Shown: positions 1-7,820 of the stretch, in pieces
Position numbering within the stretch: the first letter of the stretch is position 1
Layout of the letters: each line of letters starts with the position of its first letter
From: Thermoleophilaceae bacterium
Lineage (GTDB): Bacteria; Actinomycetota; Thermoleophilia; Solirubrobacterales; Thermoleophilaceae
Direction: 5' to 3'
DNA length: 64,000 bases
NCBI GenBank assembly: GCA_030447905.1
Contig: JAUJNZ010000001.1
Coordinates: forward strand, 20,199 to 84,198
Notes under the pieces: model-generated
Told to the model about the DNA's origin: nothing
The model's database searches: none
The model's input: the letters and a program-made list of their open reading frames with translations, nothing else
Position numbers and translations under genes: made by a program

Positions 1-2
1 AC

Positions 3-1268
3 AGCGGAGCAGAGACACGCCCGGGCCTCACGCGCCTGGTCCACGAGATCGATGACGTCGAGCTCGGGGAGGAGACCGGGCTCGAGGGAGGACGGCTCAC
101 GGTCTCGGCGGAGGAGGCCCAAGGGCTCGTCGCGGACCCTGCGCTGGCCGAGGTGTCCGTGTCGTGGGTCAGCCCGGGCGAATCCGCACGGATCGTCAAG
201 GTGCTGGACGCGGTCGAGCCACGGGCGAAGGGAGACGGCGCAGGCGGCGTCTTTCCGGGCTTTCTCTCGCCCGCTCGCCCGGTGGGCCTCGGCACGACGC
301 ACGTCCTGCGTGGCGCCGCGGTCGTCGCCGCCGGCTACCTCCCGCGCGCCCAGGAGTCCGTCGTGGAGATGTCGGGAGAGGCCGCACAGCTCTCCCCGCT
401 CGGCTCGACGCACAACCTCGTCGTCGAGTTCGAGCCTAGCTCCGACGCGTCCTGGGAGGACGTGGACACGGCGCTCAGGCGCGGGCTCCTCAAGCTCGCC
501 GTCCGCCTCGCCGAAGCGGCGCTCGAGGCAGATCCCACTGCGGTGGAGGAGCTTCCGGCCGCCCCGGCGCAGGCGCAGGACGACCGTCCGCGGGTGGCGG
601 CGATCACCAACCTCCAGACCCAGGGCACCTTCAAGGACGTGTTCGTCTACGGCAGCAGCATGGCGGGGTCGCTGCCGACGCTGATCGATCCGAACGAGCT
701 CGAGGACGGCGCGGTGGTGAGCGGCCAGTACGGCCACCCCGGGCTCAAGAACCCGACCTACATCCACCAGAACCATCCCGTGGCGGCGGCGCTGCGAGCG
801 AGCGAGGAGGCCGAGCTCGGGGGCGTGATCATCTGCCCCGAGCCGGTCGACCAGGCGCAGAAGGAACTGGTGTCCGCGCTGGCCGCACGCCTGTGCAAGA
901 CCTGCGGCTTCGACGCCGCGATCGTGACCAAGGAGGGCGGCGGCAACGCCGACGCGGACATCGCCCTGAAGGTCGACGCGCTCGAGGAGATCGGCATTCC
1001 CGCGGTGGGGCTGTTCGCGGAGATGGCGGGGAGGGAGGGCACCGCCCCGCCGCTCGTCGCTCCCCCCACCAAGGCCACGGCCATGGTGAGCACCGGCAAC
1101 TACGACGAGGAGCTCGAGCTCGGTGAGGTCGAGCGCGCGCTCGGTGGCGAGCGGATCGACCTGCGCGACGTGGACGCCCACGAGGCGATGGAGATTCCGC
1201 ATGCGGCGATCTACTGCGCGCTGAACCCGCTTGGCTGGGGGCGCTTGACCTGCGAGGATGCCACCTGA
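3..1268 (+). CDS. grdE: Glycine/sarcosine/betaine reductase component B, GrdE/GrdG-like proprotein (5' partial)
   Basis: The reading frame is open at the window edge, so the first few residues are missing. In the Grd family this protein supplies the alpha and beta subunits of substrate-binding component B and, in clostridia, self-cleaves at an Asn-Cys bond to make a pyruvoyl group. Family features visible here are the N-terminal LARGE-subunit-like block ending in LDAVEPRAK, the KNPTYIHQNHPV block, the KEGGGNADAD block and the VSTGNYDE block. At the expected cleavage site, VSG-Asn-Cys of the clostridial proteins (from memory), this protein has VSG-Gln-Tyr (positions 726-731). If that alignment is right it cannot form the Cys-derived pyruvoyl cofactor. 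Its TGA overlaps the grdB ATG by one base, so the genes are translationally coupled. Family assignment is firm; substrate is unknown. Confidence 0.85.
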   Translation, partial: SGAETRPGLTRLVHEIDDVELGEETGLEGGRLTVSAEEAQGLVADPALAEVSVSWVSPGESARIVKVLDAVEPRAKGDGAGGVFPGFLSPARPVGLGTTHVLRGAAVVAAGYLPRAQESVVEMSGEAAQLSPLGSTHNLVVEFEPSSDASWEDVDTALRRGLLKLAVRLAEAALEADPTAVEELPAAPAQAQDDRPRVAAITNLQTQGTFKDVFVYGSSMAGSLPTLIDPNELEDGAVVSGQYGHPGLKNPTYIHQNHPVAAALRASEEAELGGVIICPEPVDQAQKELVSALAARLCKTCGFDAAIVTKEGGGNADADIALKVDALEEIGIPAVGLFAEMAGREGTAPPLVAPPTKATAMVSTGNYDEELELGEVERALGGERIDLRDVDAHEAMEIPHAAIYCALNPLGWGRLTCEDAT

Positions 1269-2520
1269 TGCGCATCGTCCACTACATCAACCAGTACTTC
1301 GCCGGGGTCGGCGGCGAGGAGGAGGCCGGCCGAGGACCGGAGCTGCGCGAGGAGGCTGTCGGCCCCGGGAAGCGGCTCCAGTCCCTTATCGGCGACGAGC
1401 ACGAGATCGTCGCGACGGTCTTCTGCGGCGACGACTACGCGGCCGGGACGGCCGAGGCTGCCGAGGAGATCCTCTCCCTGACCGATGACCACGACCCGGA
1501 GCTTGTCGTGGCCGGCCCGGCCTTCACCAGCGGTCGCTACGGCGTCGCCTGCTCGGCCGTGGTCGCCGCGGCGCACGAGCGCGGCCTCAAGGCGATCGCC
1601 TCGATGCACGAGGACAACCCGGGCCTCCAGGACGCGGGCGCCGCGCCCGTCATCGAGAGCGGCGAGAGCGCGCGGAGGATGAAGGGCACGATCGAGCGCC
1701 TGGCGGCCGCGGTCCAGAAGCTCGCCGCCGGCGAGCACCTCGGAGAGGAGGACGGGCGCATCTCGCGGCCGCGGCGGGTCAACGTGCTCGCCGACGCTCC
1801 CGCCGCCGCGCGCGCTGTCGAGCTCGTGCTTGCCCGCCTGGGCGGCGACACCGAGCGCACCGAGCTCAGACCGCCCGACTTCGACCAGGTGACGCCGGCG
1901 GGCCCGGTCGAGGACCTCTCGGAAGCGAGCGTCGCCCTGGTCACCGAGGGGGGGCTGGTCCCCGCCGGCAACCCCGACGGGCTCGAGTCCTCGCGCGCCA
2001 CGCTCTGGCTTCGCTATTCGCTCGAGGGGCGCGACTCGCTCCCCGAGGGGGAGTTCGAGTCGGTCGACGGCGGCTTCTCCACCGAGGCGGCGAACGAGGA
2101 TCCGGACCGCATGGTGCCGCTGGACGTGGCCCGCGAGCTCGAGCAGGAGGGCGCGATCGGACGCCTGCACCCCGAGTACCTGGTGACGACGGGCAACGGC
2201 ACCGCCGTGGCCTCGGCCAAGCACTTCGGCGTCGAGTGGGCCGTGGAGCTGCACAAGGCGGAGGTCCAGGCGGCGATCCTGACGGCGCCGGGATCCCCAC
2301 CGTCGTCCTGAGCAACCTGGTCTCGATCGCAGAGCGGGTGGGTGCCCCGCGGATCGTTCGTACGCGGGGGATTCCCTTCCCTACGGGCGATCCCTCGCTC
2401 GACTCCGAGGAAGAGCGCGAGTGGCGGCGACAGCTGATCGACAAGGCGCTCGAGGCGCTCTCGACCAGCGTCTCGGGGCCGACGGTATTCGATCCGGCGG
2501 GCGAGGCGCAGCCCGCGTGA
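1268..2520 (+). pseudogene. grdB: Reductase component B selenoprotein subunit GrdB, disrupted at the expected Sec site
   Basis: The first frame begins MRIVHYINQYFAGVGGEEEA, a typical GrdB/GrdF/GrdH start, and runs to about 2287, ending AILTA. The C-terminal part resumes in another frame at about 2287 (AGIPTVVLSNLVSI) and ends at TGA 2518-2520. In canonical GrdB the intervening block is roughly 18 residues with Sec followed by a Cys-rich TRCGATM-type stretch and KEIER. That block, with its UGA and SECIS, is absent here. The frame change needs a loss of 1 mod 3 bases, consistent with about 52-55 missing bases. The break sits near codon 340, where Sec is expected (about 350). Either the gene is dead or the assembly has lost a hairpin-forming segment. 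The flanking protein is well preserved. Confidence 0.8.
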
Positions 2521-2553
2521 CGACAGGACGAGCGACGTCCGGGAAGGGGAACG

Positions 2554-4008
2554 ATGGGCAGTGACCTGAGCGAGCAGGGGGCGGTGGTCTCGCAGGCGAG
2601 GCAGGTCCTCGCCCACGCCCCCGGCATGGTCCGCCACGGATCGAAGCCCGCGCGGGAGCTTGACTCGGATCCCGACCTCGCCGAGCCGCTGTTCGGAAGC
2701 CTCCGCACCTTCGAGGAGGCGGTGGCCTACCCGCCCAACCAGGCGTTTCTGGGCGCCCTCCATCCGCGCGAGCTCCCCGAGCGCCCGTGGACGTCGGCGA
2801 GCGCGGACGGCGCCGAGCGCTTCACCGCTCACGGCGAGCACATGCCGGAGGAGGAGCTCCTCGGGCTGATGGCCGCGGTCGACGAGTTCGAGCTCCTGAC
2901 CCTGGGAGAGGAGCTTTCCGAGCGGGCCGCCTCAGCGCTCGGCCGGCACCCGCTCGCGGAGAGCCTCGACCTCGACCGCCTCGCTGCGGTGACCGGCGAC
3001 GCCGAGGAGGCCGCCGAGCGGCCCGGCTCGCTGCCGCTCCACCTCGGCGGCGACCACCTGGTGGGAGCGGTCCACCGCGCCGACGAGGAGGATGCCTCCC
3101 TCGCGGCGTACGTGCTGCTCGAGAACCTGGCGGCGAAGGCCACCGCCACGCTGGCGCTCCATCATCTGGTGCGAGGGGCGGGGGTCGATCCCGGCTCGAT
3201 CGACTACGTGATCGGCTGCGGCGAGGAGGCCATCGGCGATCGCTACCAGCGCGGCGGTGGGAACCTGGGCAAGAGCGTGGCCGCGGCGGCAGGACTGGGG
3301 AACGCCTCGGGCGCCGACGTGAAGAACTTCTGCGCCGCGCCCATCGTGGCCCTGGCGACGGCCGCCAGCCTGGTGAGCGCCGGGGTGTTCGAGCGCGTCG
3401 CGGTGGTGGCCGGCGGCTCGCTCGCGAAGCTCGGCATGAAGTTCCAGGGCCACCTGAAGCACGAGATGCCCGTGCTCGAGGACGTGCTCGGCGGCGCCGC
3501 CGCGCTCGTGGAGCGCGACGACGGCGGCTCGCCGCGCATCAGGCTCGACGCGGTCGGCCGCCACACGGTCGACGCCGGCGGCTCGCAGGACCGGATCATG
3601 CAGGCGCTCGCGGTGGAGCCGCTCGAGCGTGTCGGCGTCGACATGCTCGACGTCGACGACTACGCGACCGAGCTCCACAACCCCGAGGTGACCGAGCCGC
3701 AGGGCTCGGGCGACGTCCCCGAGCGCAACTACAAGGTCATCGCCGCCCTGGCGAAGCGCCGCGGCGAGATCGAGGGCGACGACATGGACAGCTTCGTGGC
3801 CGAGCGCGGGATGCCGGGATACTCACCGACCCAGGGCCAGATCGCGTCGGCGGTCTGCTACCTGCCGCACGCCTGCCGGCGGCTCACCGAGGAGGGCGGG
3901 GCCGAGCGAGTGCTGATGCTGGCCAAGGGCAGCCTGTTCCTGGGCCGGATGAGCGAGCTCTCGGACGGCATGAGCGTACTGCTGGAGCGAAACCCGAACG
4001 GAGGTTGA
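2554..4008 (+). CDS. grdC: Glycine/sarcosine/betaine reductase component C, beta subunit GrdC
   Basis: 484 residues with a thiolase/FabH-like fold in the second half. In the family, component C takes the carboxymethyl-selenoether from GrdA and releases acetyl phosphate. Seen here are the core VKNFCAAPIVALATAASL with a probable nucleophile Cys260, the YVIGCGEEAIGDRYQRGGGN block and the MPGYSPTQGQIASAVCYLPH block near the C terminus. The start ATG follows a purine-rich GGGAAGGGG site. The partner alpha subunit GrdD, which normally follows grdC, is not here: the next gene is thioredoxin, one base after the stop. GrdD may lie upstream of the window or be absent, so acetyl phosphate formation cannot be assumed. 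Confidence 0.88.
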   Translation: MGSDLSEQGAVVSQARQVLAHAPGMVRHGSKPARELDSDPDLAEPLFGSLRTFEEAVAYPPNQAFLGALHPRELPERPWTSASADGAERFTAHGEHMPEEELLGLMAAVDEFELLTLGEELSERAASALGRHPLAESLDLDRLAAVTGDAEEAAERPGSLPLHLGGDHLVGAVHRADEEDASLAAYVLLENLAAKATATLALHHLVRGAGVDPGSIDYVIGCGEEAIGDRYQRGGGNLGKSVAAAAGLGNASGADVKNFCAAPIVALATAASLVSAGVFERVAVVAGGSLAKLGMKFQGHLKHEMPVLEDVLGGAAALVERDDGGSPRIRLDAVGRHTVDAGGSQDRIMQALAVEPLERVGVDMLDVDDYATELHNPEVTEPQGSGDVPERNYKVIAALAKRRGEIEGDDMDSFVAERGMPGYSPTQGQIASAVCYLPHACRRLTEEGGAERVLMLAKGSLFLGRMSELSDGMSVLLERNPNGG

Positions 4009-4009
4009 G

Positions 4010-4348
4010 ATGGGAGAGATCGTCGAGGCAGATCGCGACAACTTCTGGGACATCGTCGGGGAGGGCACGGTTCTGGCCGACTTCTGGGGTCCGGACTGCG
4101 AGCCGTGCAAAGCCCTTGACCCCGAGGTCAAGCGCTTGGTCGAGGAGCGGCCGGAGCTGCGCGTGGCTAAGGTAGAGGCACCGAACGCGCGGCGGGTGTC
4201 CATAGACCTCAAGGTGATGGGCCTCCCCACGTTCCTGCTCTTCCGCGACGGAGAGGAGGTGGCTCGGCTGAGCGATCCGGAGCTGACGCCGCCGCAGCTG
4301 GAGGAGTGGCTGAAGGAGAACTACGACCAGCAAGAAGATGGGAGGTGA
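4010..4348 (+). CDS. trxA: Thioredoxin of the glycine-reductase operon
   Basis: 112 residues, a single thioredoxin domain. The active site is DCEPC (Cys30, Cys33) after FWGP, unlike the usual WCGPC; atypical CxPC sites occur in thioredoxins linked to grd operons. The cis-Pro loop is GLPTFLLF. It probably passes electrons from TrxB to the selenoprotein GrdA. The ATG begins one base after the grdC stop, and the grdA ribosome-binding site overlaps this gene's 3' end, so the three are cotranscribed. Confidence 0.88.
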   Translation: MGEIVEADRDNFWDIVGEGTVLADFWGPDCEPCKALDPEVKRLVEERPELRVAKVEAPNARRVSIDLKVMGLPTFLLFRDGEEVARLSDPELTPPQLEEWLKENYDQQEDGR

Positions 4349-4354
4349 GGGAAT

Positions 4355-4821
4355 TTGCTCGAGGGTAAGAAGGTAGTCGCCCTGGGCGAGCGGGACGGCA
4401 TCTCGGGGCCGGCGATCGAGGCGTGCATCGAGGCGGCCGGCGGCGACGTCGTCCTGTCCGCCACCGAGTGCTTCGTCTGAACGGCGTCAGGAGCAATGGA
4501 CCTGGGAAGCCAGGAGAAGATCAAGGACCTCGCCGACGAGCATGATCGAGACAATCTCTTGGTGGTGCTGGGTGCGCCGGACGACGAAGCCGCAGAGATT
4601 GCGGCGGAGACGATCATCTTCGGCGACCCGACCTACGCGGGTGCATTGACGGAGGCCCAGTTGGGTCTCGACGTATACCACGTGCTGGAGGAAGACATAA
4701 GAGCGAGATCCCCGACGACGTCTGGGAGGAACAGGTCGGGGTGATGGCCGACACCTTGGAGGCCCAGGACCTGGCCGAGGCCGTCGGGGGCATGCGCGCC
4801 AAGGACGACGAGGACGCCTAG
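4355..4821 (+). CDS. grdA: Selenoprotein A (GrdA) with in-frame UGA (Sec42) and a late 1-base frameshift
   Basis: Starts at TTG 4355, nine bases after a GGAGG site. The N-terminal half matches GrdA: GKKVVALGERDG, then SATECFV followed by TGA at 4478-4480, giving the C-x-x-U redox motif (Cys39, Sec42). Translation continues in frame through AMDLGSQEKIKDLADEHD and GDPTYAGALTEAQLGLDVYH. At about 4697-4701 one base is missing (ATAAGAGC where ATAAAGAGC would keep the frame). The conserved tail SEIPDDVWEEQVG resumes in another frame and ends at TAG 4819-4821. GrdA is the carrier protein that takes the carboxymethyl group as a selenoether. The frameshift may be a sequencing error at an A-run, or a real lesion matching the damaged grdB. 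Confidence 0.82.
4478..4511 (+). promoter_or_regulatory. Bacterial SECIS-like hairpin after the grdA UGA codon
   Basis: Directly after the UGA there is an outer stem GGC (4483-4485) / GCC (4509-4511) and an inner stem CAGG (4488-4491) / CCTG (4501-4504), closed by the nine-base loop AGCAATGGA. Position and size match bacterial SECIS elements, which lie within the coding sequence just 3' of UGA and are bound by SelB. The coding sense (TASGAMDLGSQ) is also the conserved GrdA sequence, so both constraints act here. No folding energy was computed. Confidence 0.6.
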
Positions 4822-4831
4822 TGGAGGTCAC

Positions 4832-5827
4832 GTGAGCGAACAGGACATCGAGAACCTCATCATCATCGGCAGCGGTCCGGCGGGTTTCACGGCTGCCCTG
4901 TACGCATCGCGCGCGAACCTGGAGCCGCTCATGTTCGAGGGCTACAGCTGGGGCGGACAGCTCCGGACCACGGGCGACGTCGAGAACTATCCCGGCTACC
5001 CCGACGGCGTCGGAGGCGCGGACATGATGGACGACCTCCGCAAGCAGGCGGAGCGCTTCGGGACCCGGATCGTGAGCGAGGACGTCACCCGCCTCGAGCT
5101 GTCGAGCGAAGGCTCGCTGCACGGGGTCTTCGTCGGCGACCGCGAGTACCGCGCCCAGGCGGTGATCCTGTCCATGGGCGCCGAGCCGAAGAAGCTCGGC
5201 ACGCCCGGTGAGCAGGAGCTATCGGCGCGCGGCGTGTCCTACTGCGCGACCTGCGATGCGGCCTTCTTCGAGGATATGCCCACGCTGGTCGTCGGCGGGG
5301 GCGATACCGCGATGGAGGACGCGTTCTTCCTGGCCAAGTTCGCCAGCGAGGTGACGGTCGTCCACCGCCGCGACGAGTTTCGGGCCTCGAGGGTCATGCT
5401 CGACCGCGTCCGGGAGCTCGACAACGTGGAGTTCCTCACTCCGTACGTCGTCGACTGCTTCGAGGACTCGAACGGCACGCTGGGGCGGGCGCGGCTCCGC
5501 CATGCCGACAGCGACGAGGAGCGCGAGCTCGAGGTCGACGGCGCCTTCGTCGCGGTCGGGCACACACCCAACTCGGAGCTCGTGGAGGGCAAGCTCGAGC
5601 TGGACGACGCCGGCTACGTGGTGACCGAGGGCAAGTCCACGAAGACCAAGCTGCCGGGGGTGTTCGCCGCCGGAGACCTCGTCGACCACACCTACCGCCA
5701 GGCGGTCACCGCTGCGGGGTCGGGCTGTCAGGCGGCGCTCGACGCCGAGTGGTACCTGCGCGACAGCCCACCGTCTCAGGAGGCCCACTGGGTCTCCGCC
5801 GACGAGGTGGAGGCGACGACGGGTTAG
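4832..5827 (+). CDS. trxB: Thioredoxin reductase (NADPH), grd-operon type
   Basis: 331 residues in the usual low-Mr TrxB layout: FAD-binding GSGPAGFTAALYASRANL near the N terminus, redox CATC (Cys138, Cys141), NAD(P)-binding GGGDTAMEDA, VVHRRDEFRAS (the HRR typical of NADPH preference) and the second FAD motif GVFAAGDLVD. Start GTG 4832 sits six bases after GGAGG. It would reduce the operon thioredoxin and, through it, GrdA. It is the last gene of the operon. Confidence 0.95.
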   Translation: MSEQDIENLIIIGSGPAGFTAALYASRANLEPLMFEGYSWGGQLRTTGDVENYPGYPDGVGGADMMDDLRKQAERFGTRIVSEDVTRLELSSEGSLHGVFVGDREYRAQAVILSMGAEPKKLGTPGEQELSARGVSYCATCDAAFFEDMPTLVVGGGDTAMEDAFFLAKFASEVTVVHRRDEFRASRVMLDRVRELDNVEFLTPYVVDCFEDSNGTLGRARLRHADSDEERELEVDGAFVAVGHTPNSELVEGKLELDDAGYVVTEGKSTKTKLPGVFAAGDLVDHTYRQAVTAAGSGCQAALDAEWYLRDSPPSQEAHWVSADEVEATTG

Positions 5828-5838
5828 GACGGCGCGAG

Positions 5839-5858
5839 AAACCGATTCCTTGGGGTTT
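5839..5858 (+). terminator. Weak hairpin after the grd operon
   Basis: AAACC (5839-5843) pairs with GGTTT (5854-5858) around a ten-base loop just after the trxB stop, and the 3' arm ends in TTT. The stem is short, so this is only a candidate intrinsic terminator. Confidence 0.25.
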
Positions 5859-5952
5859 ACCACCGTGGAGTGGAGCGCCGTACCTGGGGCTTTCGACTCG
5901 GCGCTGGCCCTCAACGCCCTGGGGCGGCCACCGTCCTCCCTGCCCGCCGCCT

Positions 5953-6150
5953 CTCCGCGGTCTCGCAGCGCCAGGTAGATCACGATCAGCGAGCAGGGCA
6001 GTTGAAGCACTCCCGCGGCGCCGAGGAGGGGATGGCCACGAGGACGCCGTATGCGAGCCACACGGGCGCGTTGAAGGCCACCAGGGCCCACATGCCGATC
6101 GACGCGTCCGCCGCCGACACCTCCCGGTCCCTGAGCATCCGTGCGGCCTG
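5953..6150 (-). pseudogene. Relic of a SemiSWEET/PQ-loop membrane protein
   Basis: On the minus strand, QAARMLRDREVSAADASIG is followed by MWALVAFNAPVWLAYGVL in one frame, and GAAGVLQLPCSLIVIYLALR continues in the next. Joined, these give two membrane helices in the arrangement of SemiSWEET/PQ-loop proteins, with a rule-like RDxS segment before helix 2. The frame change lies at about 6027-6037 and would be repaired by one extra C in the CCCC run. The first helix and a start codon are absent because the sulfotransferase gene ends at 6180 just upstream, and the second frame has no nearby stop. This is a truncated, decaying gene filling the 350-base interval after trxB. Confidence 0.5.
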
Positions 6151-6153
6151 AGT

Positions 6154-6177
6154 CTCCCCCTGGCATGCGAGGGGGAG
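6154..6177 (-). terminator. 24-base near-palindrome downstream of the sulfotransferase
   Basis: CTCCCCCT (6154-6161) and AGGGGGAG (6170-6177) flank GCATGC, with one G/G mismatch pair. It begins three bases after the minus-strand sulfotransferase stop, so it may end that transcript, but no U-tract follows. It could also be a protein-binding site. Confidence 0.35.
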
Positions 6178-6179
6178 CG

Positions 6180-6917
6180 TCAAGCGCTCCGGCCGGCTCT
6201 CGCCAGGGCGACCATCTTCTCGTAGTACTCGAGGCAGCTTGCGTAGATAGCCGCGTCCACACCCTCCGGACGTCCGGGCTCGAGGCCCGCCGGCGGAGGT
6301 GTGATCCCCGTGCTCGCCGCAACGTCGCCGTGCCACTCCTCCCAGCGCCTCCAGTCGGAGAGCATTCCCGGCTGCCAGGTCAGCGACTCGGGCCGGTACG
6401 AGAGGTCGACCCGCCGGCAGTAGTCTTCGAGAACGGCCGCGGGGGACCGGCGCAGCTCCTCCCCATCGACGACGATCAACTCGTCGTCGGACGCCTCCAG
6501 AGCGAGGTTCATCAACCGGTACTGCTGCTCGAAGCCCGCCTCCTGCGGCCCGAAGTCGGGCATCAGCCGCTTCAGCGATGGCAAGGTGAGGCCCGGGTGT
6601 CGAAGGATGAAGGTGTTCTGGAAGTTCTGGACGAGCTCCCGGTCGAGGCAGGGGGAGGCGTGGTAGGCCATGTCCTTGACGAAGACGGTCCCCTCCTCGG
6701 TCGAGGCGATGAGGTCTTGCACGACCCGCTGCCACTCGGCCCCTGAAGTTTCCGCGCCGGGCCCGGCGAAGCGGTCGCTGGCTCTCTCCTCGCTGAAGTA
6801 GTACGGCCCGGAGAAGGGCTCGGAGAAGACGATCAGGTCGCCACGGGCCCTCATCGCCCGCTCGAACGCGGTGGAGACCGAGCGCGGCACCGCCCACAGG
6901 ACGATCGGCGGCCTCAT
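6180..6917 (-). CDS. Sulfotransferase family protein
   Basis: 245 residues from ATG at 6917, chosen because the recognisable fold begins there (MRPPIVLWAVPRSVSTAFER); upstream codons are low-complexity Arg/Ala. PRSVSTAFERAM matches the 5'-phosphosulfate-binding loop of PAPS-dependent sulfotransferases, and the TFILRHPGLTLPSLKRL segment matches the 3'-phosphate-binding Arg/Ser region. It would transfer sulfate from PAPS to an unknown acceptor. It stands alone, antisense to its neighbours and divergent from pcm. Confidence 0.75.
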   Translation of the reverse strand: MRPPIVLWAVPRSVSTAFERAMRARGDLIVFSEPFSGPYYFSEERASDRFAGPGAETSGAEWQRVVQDLIASTEEGTVFVKDMAYHASPCLDRELVQNFQNTFILRHPGLTLPSLKRLMPDFGPQEAGFEQQYRLMNLALEASDDELIVVDGEELRRSPAAVLEDYCRRVDLSYRPESLTWQPGMLSDWRRWEEWHGDVAASTGITPPPAGLEPGRPEGVDAAIYASCLEYYEKMVALARAGRSA

Positions 6918-7048
6918 TTCGGTGTCGGGGGTGGCTGGGTCAACCCGGGCCAGGACCTCGGCCGCGGGCGTCGTCCCTCCTCGGCCGGCGGCGCTCTCAG
7001 AGCGTTCGGAGCATTGCCTGCGGCCCCGAAGGGCAAACCCGACTCGAC

Positions 7049-7696
7049 GTGGTACGTCGTCGGCCATCGACCCCGGCGGAGCTCGCCGACCTCGTGGCCG
7101 CGCGCGGCGTGCGCGACGCGCGGGTGCTCGCGGCGGTCCGGACGGTACCGCGCGCCGCCTTCTCGCCTCCCGGGGAGCGGGACGGCGCCTACGAGGACGT
7201 GCCGCTCGCCATCGGCCACGGGCAGGTGACTTCCCAGCCATCGCTCGTCGCCTCGATGGTCGAGGCGCTCGCGCTGTCGGGAGAGGAGCGGGTGCTCGAG
7301 GTCGGCACCGGACTGGGCTGGCAGACCGCCCTGCTCGCCACGCTCGCGGGCGAGGTCTGGAGCGTCGAGCGTTTTGCCGAGCTCGCCGACGCGGCTCGCG
7401 AGAGCCTGGCCGCCGAGGGCATCGAGAACGCCCACGTGGTCGTCGGCGACGGCAGCGAGGGACTCCCCGAGCACGCCCCCTTCGAGGCCATCGTCGTCAC
7501 CGCCGCCCACTCCGCGGTGCCGCCGCCCCTCGCCGAGCAGCTCACGCTCGGTGGGCGCCTCGTGCAGCCGATCGGCACCGGTGGCGAGGAGGAGGTCGTC
7601 CTCTTCGAGCGCGAGCGGGACGGGCTCGTGCGCCGGTGCACGCTGGTCGGCGCCCGCTTCGTCCGCCTGTACGGGCGCCACGGTTTCGCCGAGTGA
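7049..7696 (+). CDS. pcm: Protein-L-isoaspartate O-methyltransferase
   Basis: 215 residues, the usual length for bacterial Pcm. Motifs: RAAFSPPGERDGAYEDVPLAIGHGQVTSQPS (active-site loop with GQ.TSQP), SAM motif I VLEVGTGLGWQTALLA, and AIVVTAAHSAVPPPLAEQL. It methylates isoaspartyl residues to start repair of aged proteins. GTG 7049 is the first start that leaves the family N terminus intact; there is no strong ribosome-binding site, and the 130-base gap to the divergent sulfotransferase must hold both promoters. Confidence 0.9.
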   Translation: MVRRRPSTPAELADLVAARGVRDARVLAAVRTVPRAAFSPPGERDGAYEDVPLAIGHGQVTSQPSLVASMVEALALSGEERVLEVGTGLGWQTALLATLAGEVWSVERFAELADAARESLAAEGIENAHVVVGDGSEGLPEHAPFEAIVVTAAHSAVPPPLAEQLTLGGRLVQPIGTGGEEEVVLFERERDGLVRRCTLVGARFVRLYGRHGFAE

Positions 7697-7820
7697 CGCG
7701 GGCCGCCCTTCAGCCCGGGTTCGCGCCGACGGGCTTCGCGACCGTTTCGCGCGGTCCTGCGCTCGTAAGGGGTCGTCGCTTGCGTGGCATTCGGCCCGAA
7801 GGGGTATCCTCACCCCAACA

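Noticed and set aside
4496-4744. Separate small gene starting at ATG 4496 within grdA
   Set aside because: Its protein is the continuation of GrdA past the UGA codon; the conserved CFV-U motif upstream and the absence of a ribosome-binding site argue for one selenoprotein.
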